Positions 22,401 to 32,701 of a stretch of 64,000 nt of DNA are shown piece by piece (position 1 is the stretch's first letter; the number at the start of each line of letters is the position of its first letter). The notes under the pieces are model-generated. The model was not told where the DNA came from and ran no database searches. It worked only from the letters and a program-made list of their open reading frames with translations. Made by a program: the position numbers and the translations under genes. This DNA is from Heliocidaris erythrogramma (lineage: Eukaryota > Echinodermata > Echinoidea > Camarodonta > Echinometridae), in contig CM046858.1 of NCBI GenBank assembly GCA_025617745.1, positions 47,877,197 through 47,941,196 on the forward strand, read 5' to 3'.

Positions 22401-23444
22401 ACCCCCAGGACATCTCTGCCTTATGTTTGTTCATATTTTCATCCTTTTATCTTTTCTTCTGTACTAAACTTAATATTGCTTTATCTTTCTGCATTTGTTT
22501 TCCCTAATGTTATTCTTTGTTTTAGTATCATTTATCTTTATCTTTCCTTTATTTTTCCCCCTTCTTCTTGATTTGTATCCTTCCCTTTATCTCTTTCTTC
22601 TTCTCTTTTCTTTCCTTTTTTTTTGCTTATATTATTCTTTGTTTTGGGCTTTCTTTCATCTCTTTCTGTCCTTTCTCATGTTATTCTTTGTTTTGATCTT
22701 TTTTCATATTCTCTTGTTGACTTCTCTCATGCACTTTTAGGGGTGTTGTGGATCAGTGGATAAGTCCCCGGACTGTGAACCACGAGGTCCGGGGTTCGAA
22801 TCCCACCGCAGCACTAGCGTCCTTTGGCAAGACGTTAATCTACATTTGCCACTCTCCACCCAGGTGTTAAATGGGTACCCGGTAGGATGGCGAAAGGTAA
22901 TGTCCTTTGCTTAGCATGTGTGCGCTTACAGGCGACTGGCTGGAATGCTCCCCAGGGAGTGGAGAATGTGCATACACTGTGTGCGGGCGTGCCAGAATCC
23001 AATGACCGGGGGTAATAATTTGCGCCTTGAGCATCTAATCAGGATGGATAAGTGCGCTATACAAGTCACATGTATTATTATTATTATTATTATCTGCCTT
23101 TGTTCTTCTCTTGCTGTAGTTTGTTCTTTCTGACTTTCCCTATATTGTTCTTTGTTCCCTTCCTTTATCTTCTCTTGCTGTTTTCTTTGTTTTTTTCCTT
23201 CCATCATTTTGTCTTTTTTCTCTCATGTTTTCCTTTATTTTTTCCATCTTTCATCTCTTTCATCTTTTGTTTAACCCTACCCCTTATATTTTTTCATTAT
23301 TCCCCTTTCATCTTCGCTTTTGATTTTTCCTCTATCTCTTATTCTTTGTTTCTTCCTTTTATCATCTTCTCTATTCTGTCTTTCTATTCTAGCATCTTCT
23401 TCTCTTTCTTCCTTTTATGTTTTCAGTATTGTGACGACATTTAA
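22401..23444. other. Pyrimidine-rich low-complexity region, interrupted by a SINE
   Basis: C/T-rich plus strand (TTCTTTGTTTT-like runs) at 22401-22735 and 23095-23444. The long Phe/Leu/Ser-rich frames here are composition artefacts. Confidence 0.8.
22741..23094 (+). mobile_element. tRNA-derived SINE (family 1), copy 2
   Basis: tRNA-like head with A-box region GATCAGTGGATAAG and B-box GGGGTTCGAATCCC. Central motif CCTTTGGCAAGACGTTAAT at 22821-22839. Tail GTGCGCTATACAAG then (TTA)n. The body is nearly identical to the copy at 18358-18708, but the last 60 bp are unrelated to that copy's tail. Confidence 0.9.
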
Positions 23445-24428
23445 ACCTAACTGAGATCTAGGATGCGTTCATAGGTGCCGGAAGTGGGGGTGGGGTCACC
23501 CCCAACAAAAAGGTGGGGGCAAATCGCGTTTTCGATCTCCCCATATGCGTAAGTACATAATTTGGGGAGGGGCTGAAGTTTTTTGCCCGAATTTCAAGTT
23601 TCCCTTTTCTAGGTATGAGCGAGAGAAGCGAGAGAGAAAAAGATTTCGACATTTTTGTAGTGAAAATGTACAAAAAATACATGTATTCCAGTATTAAACT
23701 ATCTAAATATGAGGATATTTGAGCAACTCGCTGCCCGTAATGAGGTGATAGTTGAGCCAATATTGCCCTCTCAAAATCCTCAAGGGGCTGCAGCCCTTCG
23801 TACGCCTATACTTCCTCCAAGTTACGGAATTGTACAAGCTAGGGAGCAAAGCGATTTTTTTATTTTGGCATTTTCAAGCTGCAAAAACGTCATTTCTTAT
23901 TCGATGTACCAAGGAACATTCGCAAATAACCACTGCGATCTAGGCCAAGATCCAAATATTGAACACTGATAAAAGTTCGTTTTCTTTCTCAAATGGGGGC
24001 ACGACACTGACGGAACAAGTGAGAAATAATCAAGCAATTTAGGAAGGCCACCGTTGATGTTTCTTTCAAATGTATATAGAACATTTAAAAATGCGATTTT
24101 ATATGCTTTAACATCATTATACTGGGGAAAAATATTGAAAAACAAAACGTAACTCGTACTAACTACGAGGGGGTATGGGGCACGTGCCCCGCAAATCAGA
24201 TGGGGAAAAAAGAAAATAATGAAAGAGGAGAAGAGAGAAAACATGGGGGATAGGAAAAGGAAAAGAAAATAAGACAATAATTGGACCCCTTTTTGCTTTT
24301 CTTTTTGTTTTGTTCAAGCGGACCCTGCTCGCCAGCGCCCCCCCCCCCATAATAAGGGCCTGTGTATCCTGGATTGTCTGTGTTTGCTTTGAACTAATTT
24401 CAATTCAATCCAAACAATTCCTAGATAA
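23445..24428. other. Interior sequence, no gene seen
   Basis: Mixed sequence with G-run and C-run relics (23485-23520, 24340-24350). The short open frames show no family signature. Confidence 0.4.
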
Positions 24429-25392
24429 TTAAAGGAGCTACTCGGAGATGTACAAAGACATCAAAATGCAATAAATTTGGTATCAACGGAAAGGGGAAGA
24501 TGCCCTAAAACATTCCATCAACATTCGAAATCCATAGGTGTTCATAAATTAATATTATTATGTTTCAAATGTGGGCCGAAATATTCGCATATTTCCGCCC
24601 GCGAGGAGTTTCTTTTTCAACCCTGGAAATGTGACGTCATACACGGGACGAGTCCTGTCTAAGCAGACGATGTCCCATAACATCTTACACATTTTTCAGT
24701 GCCTGTTTTGTCATCTCCTCTTCATTTATTTCTCTTACTTGACTAGCGTCAGTCTTAATGTTAGTCTGTTGCCTCACTGTTAACTTCGTGTATGGTATTA
24801 TTTTGATGAAAAATGCAGCGTTAAAAAAATAAAGGAATCAGTCACTTGTAAACAAAATAAGACGCCATTGTATTTTCAGCTGCTTGCACCGGGGCATGTT
24901 CGGTGTTTCAAGAGGGAACGAATACCATCTATGCTATTATTCGGAGGGCTTTTCAATTTGAAAATGAGGTTTATTTCATTGATCACTGACCCTTCTCCTG
25001 TGTATTTGCAATCAAACGGATTTAGTTATCAGAATCAGGTCACTTTCCCTTTTAGAATGGTGTGAAATAAGGTCATGTTTAAATGTACCAAACTCTTTAT
25101 AATTTGATAAATAATTGCATTGCAATTACGTTCATTCATTATAGGACGTCGTCTGCTTAAGCAGGATTGGTCTCAAGTGTGACGACATCAAAACATCGCT
25201 ATATTTCTGGCGAATCCTCGGATATTCCAGATGCTTAGAAGAGCTTTTATTTATGTTGTTTTTATAATCATCAGATACGCAGTTGACATAAAACTTGTAC
25301 GATTGCCATCTGTAAGCTTCCCAGTTTCTCGTGATACATTAATTGCCATTATTTGTGATTTTCGTTGGATTTTCTTTGGATAGCTACTTTAA
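24429..25392. mobile_element. TTAA-type element, copy 1 (partner at 48928-49867)
   Basis: TTAA at 24429-24432 and 25389-25392 with ends AGGAGCTAC and (reverse) AGTAGCTAT. Internally an imperfect inverted pair TCCTGTCTAAGCAGACGATG (24653) and CGTCGTCTGCTTAAGCAGGA (25146) encloses about 510 bp. From 24653 to about 25365 it is about 95% identical by eye to 49139-49850; the left 200 bp are unrelated to the partner copy. Non-coding, Kolobok/piggyBac-like by target site. Confidence 0.75.
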
Positions 25393-25574
25393 TCAAAACT
25401 AGAATTTAATTCGTCATGACGACGAATTAGGTGGTCTGTCTTTCAATTTGTATGATCATGATCGTAATCAGGATGATCATAATAATGAGGAAATACTAAA
25501 CTGAAGATAGGAAGTCAAGAATGCCATGAATGGAGATGCTTCTTGAGGACAGGAATGTAGCAAAATGTGTGAAA

Positions 25575-25920
25575 CGGTCATTGTAAAATGATTATGGTGA
25601 TGATGATAATGGTGATGATGATGAAGATGATATAATGATGGTTATAATGATTATGATGATATAATGATGATGGTGATGATATAATAATAATAGCGATGAT
25701 GATCATGACAGTGATGATAATGATGATGATGATGATGTAATGATGATTATGATGGTGATGATAATCATGATAATGAAGGGGATAATGATGAAGATTGATG
25801 ATGTGATAATGGTGATGATTATGGCGATGGTGATTATGAAGATGATTGATGATATAATGATGATGATGGTGATAATGATGATAATGATGGGGATAATGGT
25901 GATGACCATGACTGCAATGA
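25575..25920. repeat. Imperfect (GAT)n microsatellite
   Basis: ATGATG/ATAATG triplet array about 350 bp long. Met/Asp/Ile-only translations are artefacts. Confidence 0.95.
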
Positions 25921-26149
25921 CAGTGACCTTAACCATGCCAAATATGAAAGAGAAATCACATTTCGTTATGAAGATACGACCATAAGTTGATTTGTACAAA
26001 ATGGCGCCTAGATGACGTCACGATAACCTGATGACCTTGAAAAAGATGCGGGAACTTGACTTTATTAGGACCGATGACTGACGAAAATTTGAAGATAATT
26101 GAGTAAGCCAATTTTGAGAAATTGTAATATCAAATAGGACTAATGATAT

Positions 26150-26960
26150 TGCAGGATAGCTTTAATACACTTCAGGGAATCAGATTTTCCATAGGGTTAT
26201 ACATAACTACTGCACACTACTTTCTAATAGACATAACACGCAAAATAAGGCATTTTATTACTTGGTTTGTGATTGCTTATGTTATAATAGTCGAAGAAGA
26301 TGGTAAAATGAAAGGCAAAAAGAAGCAAAAAAAAAAAAAAAAAAAAATTAATGGCCCCACCGGGGATCGAACCTGGGTCACCGGAGTGAGAGGCAAGTGC
26401 TTTGACCAATATACCAAAATATTTCCCATAGAGATAACACGTAAACGAAAAACGGGATTCTCAAATCCCACTTTGGAGTGAAAAATTGGGCATGATTCCG
26501 ACATCTCATCAAAAATTGGAGACCACACTTATAAAAGCTTATAGTCTCAGCTATAACATACTAAAATCTGGAAGAAAATAGAGCAAAAACAACTGAGATA
26601 CAGCTCAGAGAACAATGTCATGTAGATTCATGATTCGAAAAAAATTCATCTTCCATAGACATAACACGCAAATAGGGAAAATTCTGACATGGCATATTTA
26701 ATTGAACATTTAACTGTGATGACGTCATCGAAATGAAAAATGGTGGCAACTGATTTTGTAGGAAATTGCCTCGGCTACAACATATTAAAATCTGGGCGAA
26801 AAACGACCAATAATTACGAATCTAGAGCCAGATTTGCATAAATGTGAGACGTCAAAACATGAAAAATGGAAATTTTGAATTCTGGCGCCATTTTGATGAC
26901 GTCATAATGTTTATAAGGGTCAAATGATACATGAAATCATATCTATGATTCATCCCCTAC
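26150..26960. repeat. Tandem repeat of about 226 bp
   Basis: CTCAGCTATAACATACTAAA (26546) recurs as CTCGGCTACAACATATTAAA (26772). The motif ATAACACG(C/T)AAA recurs near 26234, 26434 and 26662. That motif resembles TTAACACG(C/T)AAA of the satellite flanking the 17.3-kb insertion, so the two arrays may be related. Confidence 0.65.
26349..26418 (-). mobile_element. tRNA-like sequence with T-run, probably SINE head
   Basis: The minus strand reads TGGTATATTGGTCAAAGCAC (A-box-like), then CCAGGTTCGATCCCC (B-box) and GGTGGGGCCA, followed within a few bases by a run of more than 20 T. The 5' side does not pair with the acceptor-like 3' end, so it is not a functional tRNA. Confidence 0.55.
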
Positions 26961-26999
26961 CCAAAGAGGAAAAAAAATTGGGGGGGGGGGGGGGGTTTG

Positions 27000-27400
27000 T
27001 GGACTATTTAAAGAGCTAGAGTTAATTATGTAGAGGCATGTTTTTGCACGTTTTTACGTTATTTTCGCCATAGACGCGCGCACGGATTTTGAACTTTGAC
27101 GCGCCCGTACGACCTTATTATTGATTAAAATTGATTCCAAGTTGATGGAAATGATGAACAAAAGTGTCAGGATTGCAAATCAATCGAAAAAAACAGCGTT
27201 TTAACGTTATTTACGACTTGCGCGCGCGTAAAACGCGCGCGCGGACGCTTACGCACGGACATTTTTGAAATGCTCAAAATGACCTGAAACGTGTGCAGAC
27301 TTGATCCTACGTGATTTTGAGCATTTTTAAATTTTGACGCGCGCGTACGCGCACGTCCTGACCTCTAGATGACCTGTGAGGACATGACTTGATGACCCGT
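27000..27400. other. CpG-rich alternating purine/pyrimidine stretch
   Basis: Runs such as GCGCGCGTAAAACGCGCGCG and GACGCGCGCGTACGCGCACG lie in an otherwise AT-rich region, with a repeated TTTTGA...GACGCGC block at about 27088 and 27328. No coding potential seen; Z-DNA-prone composition. Confidence 0.6.
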
Positions 27401-27551
27401 CAAGTGAAGTTTATGTGATGTGAATATAGTTGATTTTCGATGATCGATTATGAAGATATAATCGATGTATACAATTAACTAATGTATAGCATCAACGTGA
27501 CATTATTCCATCAGTGCCAAATTTAATGGTATACTGTAAAGCATACTGCTT

Positions 27552-27806
27552 CAGTGGCGTATCCAGGATTTCCCAATAGGGGGGGCTCCAGGAATTATTG
27601 ATCGCCGTCATGGGGGAGGGGTCTTTTTTTGCTTCTGAAGAAGGGCTGAGATGCAAATAGTGCTATATGTGACCAATTTTGAAGCCTATTTAATGAACAA
27701 TATTTTCAATTGGTATGAGGATTTTTTTTTTTTTGCTATTTTTTTTTTACGACGGCCAATAGGGGGGGGGGCGCGCGCCTGTTGCGCCCCCCTGGATACG
27801 CCCCTG
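27552..27806. mobile_element. MITE with CAGTGGCGTATCCAGG termini
   Basis: The left end CAGTGGCGTATCCAGG and the reverse of the right end CAGGGGCGTATCCAGG are near-perfect inverted repeats. The direct flank CTGCTT is at 27546-27551 and 27807-27812. Subterminal G-run on the right. hAT-like by termini, though the duplication visible is six rather than eight bases. Confidence 0.75.
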
Positions 27807-27817
27807 CTGCTTGCATG

Positions 27818-27967
27818 CAAACAACCATAGGACCAACGGCTTTAAGTCCTCTCCGAGGGACCTGGGGTTAATGCCTTACCAAAGGACACGAGTGCATCCT
27901 GGTTTCGAACCGGGTCCTTCAATTATAAAGCCACTGCCCGACCATGTACCACTGAGCTATCTCGCCC
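27818..27967 (-). mobile_element. tRNA-derived SINE (family 2)
   Basis: Minus strand: GGGCGAGATAGCTCAGTGG (A-box), GGTTCGAAACC (B-box), then CCTTTGGTAAGGCATTAA (27868-27885), the central motif shared with the other SINEs. Related to 63465-63690. Confidence 0.75.
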
Positions 27968-28144
27968 TTTCTGAGGATTATGGACATGATAGAGCTGATG
28001 GCAACACCAACTACAGCACCCCCACCCGCACACAGACTATGCCATTTATGAATTACTTTCACGAAAATTGTCAGTACTATGTGCTTGTACCGAGGCAAGT
28101 TGGGTCGAATGGCGCAACGTGGTCGGACTGATTGGATGGGGTGG

Positions 28145-28445
28145 GGCACAGGGGCGTAGCCAGGATTTTTCAATAGGGGGAGGGCGCAAACGTGAAGGAC
28201 CCAACCCCGTTTTTTAGGGCGCGTTTGTGAGCACGCAAAGCGTGCTTCCCAAGGGGTTGGTGTAGGGATGGGCAGTCCCCCCCCCCCTCCCGCGCGAAGC
28301 GCGAAAGCTCTGACGTTTTAATAGCAAATTTGGCTCGTAGCACCTACTGTAGACAGAAAGTTAGTTCGACGTCAATTATTGTCAATTATTTGGACACAAT
28401 AATGCACTGTATGTAATAGGGGTGGGTGCAGGGAGGGGGGGGGGG
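28145..28445. repeat. Single copy of the CAGGGGCGTAGCCAGG / GCGAAGCGCGAAAGC repeat
   Basis: Begins CAGGGGCGTAGCCAGG, then a GCACGCAAAGCGTGC palindrome, CGCGAAGCGCGAAAGCTC, and ends near TGTATGTAATAGGGGTGGG and a G-run. The same order occurs at 52373 onwards, where the unit is amplified. Confidence 0.75.
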
Positions 28446-28452
28446 GGGGTGT

Positions 28453-28885
28453 AGACCCCACAAATGTAAAAATCAACCACAAATGTAAAAATAACCACAA
28501 ATTTAAAAACATTGCACGGGCAAATGTCTAAATAACCACAAATGTCATAACATGTCAATCACAAATGTAAAAATAATAACAAATATAATAAAAATTGCCC
28601 ACAAATGTAAAAATCTGTTTAGCCACAGATGTAAAAAAAATTCGCCTACAAATGTAAAAATTTCCATTTTTATCTCAAATGTCATAACATGTCGACCGCA
28701 AATGTAAAAACTCATTGCTTGCTTAATGTACCCATGTAATTTATAAGTTATTATGAAATGTATGTGTTTTTGCGCGTGTATGGGTGTGTGAGAGGTTTTC
28801 CTGACCATTAAAATCCCTAAAATATTGAAACACCCTTTACCACAAATGTCAAAAAATGTCAACGACAAATGTAAAAATTTATTAA
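28453..28885. repeat. Minisatellite of CCACAAATGTAAAAAT-type units
   Basis: About two dozen 14-22 bp degenerate units. Related short arrays are at 36046-36195 and 36718-36782. Confidence 0.85.
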
Positions 28886-29327
28886 ACTAGTCGTTTACTA
28901 GTGGTTTCCCTTTTTATGATCAGTTTACAGAGACGGAGGTCGAAGAACTAATCATAAACTTCAATGGCAAGAAAAAATCAGATAATCCATCGATCTCTAC
29001 ATAGAACAGCAACTAATACGATTCCAGTGAGGGTAATTAATATTGTATCTCCCGAAAGTAGCCAGTCCATATCATTATTATTAACAGAATCAGACGTCTA
29101 GAGCGAACTCGAAAATATTGTAAAAATAAAATTTATTGCCCGCTATTTAACACGCAGAATCCCATATTGACTTTCGAAACCGCGCAATAAACAATTTATC
29201 GGCCCGCGATTATGTTACCTTGGCAAAGCCGGGCAATAAAATGTAAATATTGCATTGCTCAGATGTCTGATATGGTTAATTTTTAAAATCAGCACTGATT
29301 TTCTTATTTACTATATAAATCTATATA

Positions 29328-29471
29328 CCTACCTATTATGCCTGTAGTCTTGACTACGGGACCCCTTCGAGAATTATCACACATGTGTCACAATATTGTG
29401 CGCACCCCCCGTAATCCTATTGTCCCCTTCGCCACTCACGCGCGTCAATACGCTACGGCCATCTTCCTCTT
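29328..29471. repeat. DIRS 3' inverted terminal repeat
   Basis: Perfect reverse complement of 35302-35445 over 144 bp; imperfect similarity continues outward to 29285. Confidence 0.95.
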
Positions 29472-29531
29472 TTGCGAGCAACCCCAAGAAGAAACATGTT
29501 GCTTGCAAGGAGCGGGGAAGGAGGGAGGGTC

Positions 29532-29625
29532 ATAGGTAGGTATATAGATTTATATAGTAAATAAGAAAATCAGTGCTGATTTTACAAATTTACTGCAATA
29601 AATCATATATACCTACCTATTATGC
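29532..29625. repeat. DIRS internal complementary region
   Basis: 29532-29583 is the exact reverse complement of the left extreme end 29286-29337. 29587-29625 is the reverse complement of the right extreme end near 35432-35470. It is thus a joined image of both termini. Confidence 0.9.
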
Positions 29626-29716
29626 CAGACCAGCGCCAACTCAAAGACCGGGAGGCATGTTTCGAGCGGAAGGAAATAGGATTACACCAACGACTACAAA
29701 GAAGACACAGCGGCCT

Positions 29717-30790
29717 TCAAGGTGGCTGACGCAAACAAAGCCTCACCTGCGGGAATATAAGGTAGCAAGAAATGAAGGAATTGGGCGAACGCCAATAAGC
29801 AGCCTTCAAAATATCAACAAGCGCCACACCTTGAAACAGAGCCCAAGAAGTGCTGACACTACGAGTATCATGAGCACGAGGCTTACTGTCGGATAAAAGA
29901 GCCTCTGTGCCAGCGGCCCTAATAGCTTCAACGATCCATCTAGAAATGGAATCAAGAGAGGCAGGAGAAAAAGGCTCTCTAGTGATCAGGAACAACTGAT
30001 CATCCTTACGATAAGACTTAGTCTTATCAATATACCATTTGAGAGCCCTAACAGGACACCAAACTTTGTCCTCACGCACCGAAGAAAAGTCAGAAAGCGG
30101 ACAAAGAAAAATCTCAACAGGACCGGAGGTAGCTGTCTGATTCTTGGCAACGAAAGAAGCCCTAGGAATCAACCTAACACCTTTTCCCTCCCAGCGAACA
30201 TGACCAGGAGTAAGACAGAGAGCATGAAGAGTACTGCGCCTCTGCCCAGAGGCAATAGCTACCAAAAAGAGCGTCTTAACCGTAAGATGATGAAGCGAAG
30301 CTTCACCTAACGGTTCAAAAGGAGGTTTCGCCAAGGCCTCCAGGACCTTAGGCAGACTCCAAGACGGCACTAACTTAGAAAACGAAGGTCGTTTCAGAAA
30401 GAACGAACGAATCAAACCACTTAGCAGCGGGGAATTGGAAATCCCCGAACCATCCGAAAAACCCGAATGGATGGCCCCGATCGCCGAACGGTAGCCTCGG
30501 ATAGTAGAAATAGATCTCCCTTTGTCAAATAACGAGATTAAGAAATCCGCAATTGAACCAATAGGAGCCTTAGAAGGGGTTTGATTTCTCTCTTTGCACC
30601 AAAGGAAAAAGACCGAGAGACGGGAATTGTAAATTTCCCTAGTAGAGACCCTACGACTGGACATTAAAAAGTCCGCGGCTCTATCAGAGAGACCCGACTG
30701 TCTTGCAGATTCCCTGACAGGGGCCAAGCAGTCAAATGAAGAGACTCCGGATTGTGGTGAAGAATCCCCGATAGGGGCTGTAACACCAGA
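29717..30790 (-). CDS. DIRS tyrosine recombinase
   Basis: The C-terminal part of a long open frame. Recognisable N-terminal core-binding part: STREIYNSRLSVFFLWCKER, ISTIRGYRSAIGAIH. Catalytic domain: GQRRSTLHAL (first Arg), HDTRSVSTSWAL (H-x-x-R), ISCYL (Tyr nucleophile). It would integrate the circular DNA intermediate. In DIRS elements this ORF overlaps the RT ORF in another frame; here the open frame is continuous upstream with the RT frame (see finding), so its true start cannot be fixed. I give 30790 as the approximate limit of conserved sequence. Confidence 0.85.
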   Translation of the reverse strand, partial: SGVTAPIGDSSPQSGVSSFDCLAPVRESARQSGLSDRAADFLMSSRRVSTREIYNSRLSVFFLWCKERNQTPSKAPIGSIADFLISLFDKGRSISTIRGYRSAIGAIHSGFSDGSGISNSPLLSGLIRSFFLKRPSFSKLVPSWSLPKVLEALAKPPFEPLGEASLHHLTVKTLFLVAIASGQRRSTLHALCLTPGHVRWEGKGVRLIPRASFVAKNQTATSGPVEIFLCPLSDFSSVREDKVWCPVRALKWYIDKTKSYRKDDQLFLITREPFSPASLDSISRWIVEAIRAAGTEALLSDSKPRAHDTRSVSTSWALFQGVALVDILKAAYWRSPNSFISCYLIFPQVRLCLRQPP

Positions 30791-31186
30791 TCCGCTCTTA
30801 ACGGGAGAACTAACGGTTGAGCCCTTAGAAGGCTCATAAGTTCCGGAAACCAATTCCTCCTGGGCCAAAAGGGAGCTATTACAAGCACCCTCGCCCGATC
30901 TTCCCTGATTTTCCGCAAGGCACGCGGAATCAGTTGGAAGGGAGGAAAGGCGAATCCCTGAAGGTTCTCCCAGCTGAGGGAGAAAACATCGAGAGCCCAT
31001 GCTCCCTGATCGCGAACACGGGAGCAATACTTCGGCAGCTGGTGATTTAGCACCGACGCAAATAGATCCACTTCCAGTGGACCTAGGCAACTGCGAATGC
31101 GGCAAAATACCTCCGGATGGAGCATCCATTCCGATGGAAGATACCTGCCCCGGGACAGAAAATCCGCAATGAGGTTTTCCCGACCC
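30664..31186 (-). CDS. DIRS RT-RNase H ORF, C-terminal continuation after a +1 frame break
   Basis: In the frame shifted by one base from the RT frame, the minus strand encodes NLIADFLSRGRYLPSEWMLH, then LEVDLFASVLNHQLPKY, FPPFQLIPRALRKI and VLVIAPFWPRRNWFPELM, ending HLTAWPLSGN and a stop at 30664. This is the conserved tail of DIRS RT-RNase H proteins (the region that carries a methyltransferase-like domain in some members). It overlaps the recombinase frame, as is normal for the group. Confidence 0.8.
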
Positions 31187-32701
31187 GGGGATGAAAGAGG
31201 CCACGGGTGTGATTGCCATGCGACGACACCACCTCCACAGCTGAGCTGCTAGGGCATTCAAGGCAACCGAACGAGTGCCTCCCTGCCGATTGATATATGC
31301 CGCCACAGTAACGTTGTCCGTGAGAATCAGAACCGAACGACTGAGAAGTCGACTTCTGAAATGGAGCAAGGTCAACAGAACTGCCATAAACTCCAGGACA
31401 TTGATATGAGGAAGAGTCCCAAGATGAGACCAATCCCCCGCAACCGTGCTGCCGTTGCAGTGTCCTCCCCACCCCAACCCAGAGGCGTCCGTCGAAACCG
31501 ATATCGACGGAAGAGGGACAGAGAAGGACCTGCCTCGCGCGAGAAACACCTCGCTCGTCCAACAAGCGAGAAGAGACTTGATCTTTACTGGTACTGGAAT
31601 CCAGACCAAAAGAGAGTCTTTTCCCGGCTTGAAGAACCTGAGGAGATGTCTCTGAAAGGGTCTCATGAGGAGCCGGCAGTCCTCTAAAACATCGACTAGA
31701 CTGGCTAGATAACCTAGAAACTGAAGCCACTGTCTGGCCGAGACTCTTCTGGCCAGCAAGAGCTTGCGAGCCGCAGAGACAATGGTGAGAATCCTGTCTC
31801 GACTGGGCCGAGCTAACTGATTCCTTATGTCTAACACCGCCCCCAGAAAAACTGGGCTGCGAGTGGGGACTAACTCTGACTTTTCCCAATTTATTAGGAA
31901 ACCTAAGTCTTGAGTAAGAGAGACGAGCAAACGAGTCTCGTCCAACAAACGATCGCGCGACTCCGCAAGGAGAAGCCCATCGTCCAGGTAACAAAACAAC
32001 CGCAGGCCGCGACGCCTCAGAAAGGCCGCTAGCACCGCTACAACTTGAGTAAAAACCCGAGGGGCCGGGCGCAGCCCGAAGGGAAGAGCCCGAAAACGAT
32101 AAGTCTCCGAGAGGAAGGAGAACCCCAGAAGATCGCGAGATGCGCGATGAATGGGAATGTGAAAGTACGCGTCCTTGAGATCTATCGAGACCGCGTAGTC
32201 TTCCCTTTTGATCAACGGAAGAATGGAGGCAAGAGTCTCCATCCGAAAATGAACCGGAGGAATAAATTTGTTTATCCTCTTTAGGTTCAGTATCAAACGA
32301 AGTTTTCCCGAGCGCTTGGGAATAACAAATATTGGAGAAAGGGAAAGAGACGGCCTGTCTCTTACCCTTTCTATAGCCCTCTTTTCCAAAAGAGACTCGA
32401 TCTCCTTCGAAGCATGAGACCGAGACAGGGCAGACATGGGAGGTGACCGAATTCTTATAGCCCCTCCGGGGAGCGAGGCGCAAAGATCTATGAAGAATCC
32501 GTCTCGCACGACGGAGAGAACAAACACGTCCCCGGAGATGGCCTCCCAAGCGGGGAGAAACGCATGAAGTCGGCCACCTACCACATTCGGTCGAACAAGC
32601 GCTCGGGGAAAAACATCAAAATCCAGGCTTGGCCTTCTGCGAAGCCATCGCCTTACCACGAGAACCTCTCGAAAAGCCCCTGCCACGACTCCCTCTCCCA
32701 C
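31184..32701 (-). CDS. DIRS reverse transcriptase-RNase H
   Basis: The open frame begins at 32701, overlapping the gag end by 86 bp. RT motifs: LILNLKRINKFI, VSIDLKDAYFHIPI, ALPFGLRPAPRVFTQV, catalytic YLDDGLLLAES. RNase H: SVSTDASGLGWGG, VLEFMAVLL, LILTDNVTVAAYI. The frame then reads into FIPGSG at 31184-31190, whereas family logic requires FIPGREN, one base out of frame. The element therefore carries a one-base insertion in the CCCCGGG tract, or uses frameshifting. Otherwise the catalytic residues look intact. Confidence 0.88.

Noticed and set aside
22332..23444. Several hydrophobic open frames suggesting membrane proteins
   Set aside because: All derive from TTC/CTT-rich low-complexity sequence and run through a SINE.
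25703..25999. Met/Ile-rich open frames on both strands
   Set aside because: Translation of a (GAT)n microsatellite.
31083..32549. 488-codon serine-rich open frame overlapping the DIRS RT
   Set aside because: Shadow frame; no family features, while the overlapping frame has RT and RNase H motifs.
29717..32701. A single 994-residue RT-recombinase fusion protein
   Set aside because: The RNase H tail continues in the next frame, so the continuous frame most likely results from a one-base insertion.
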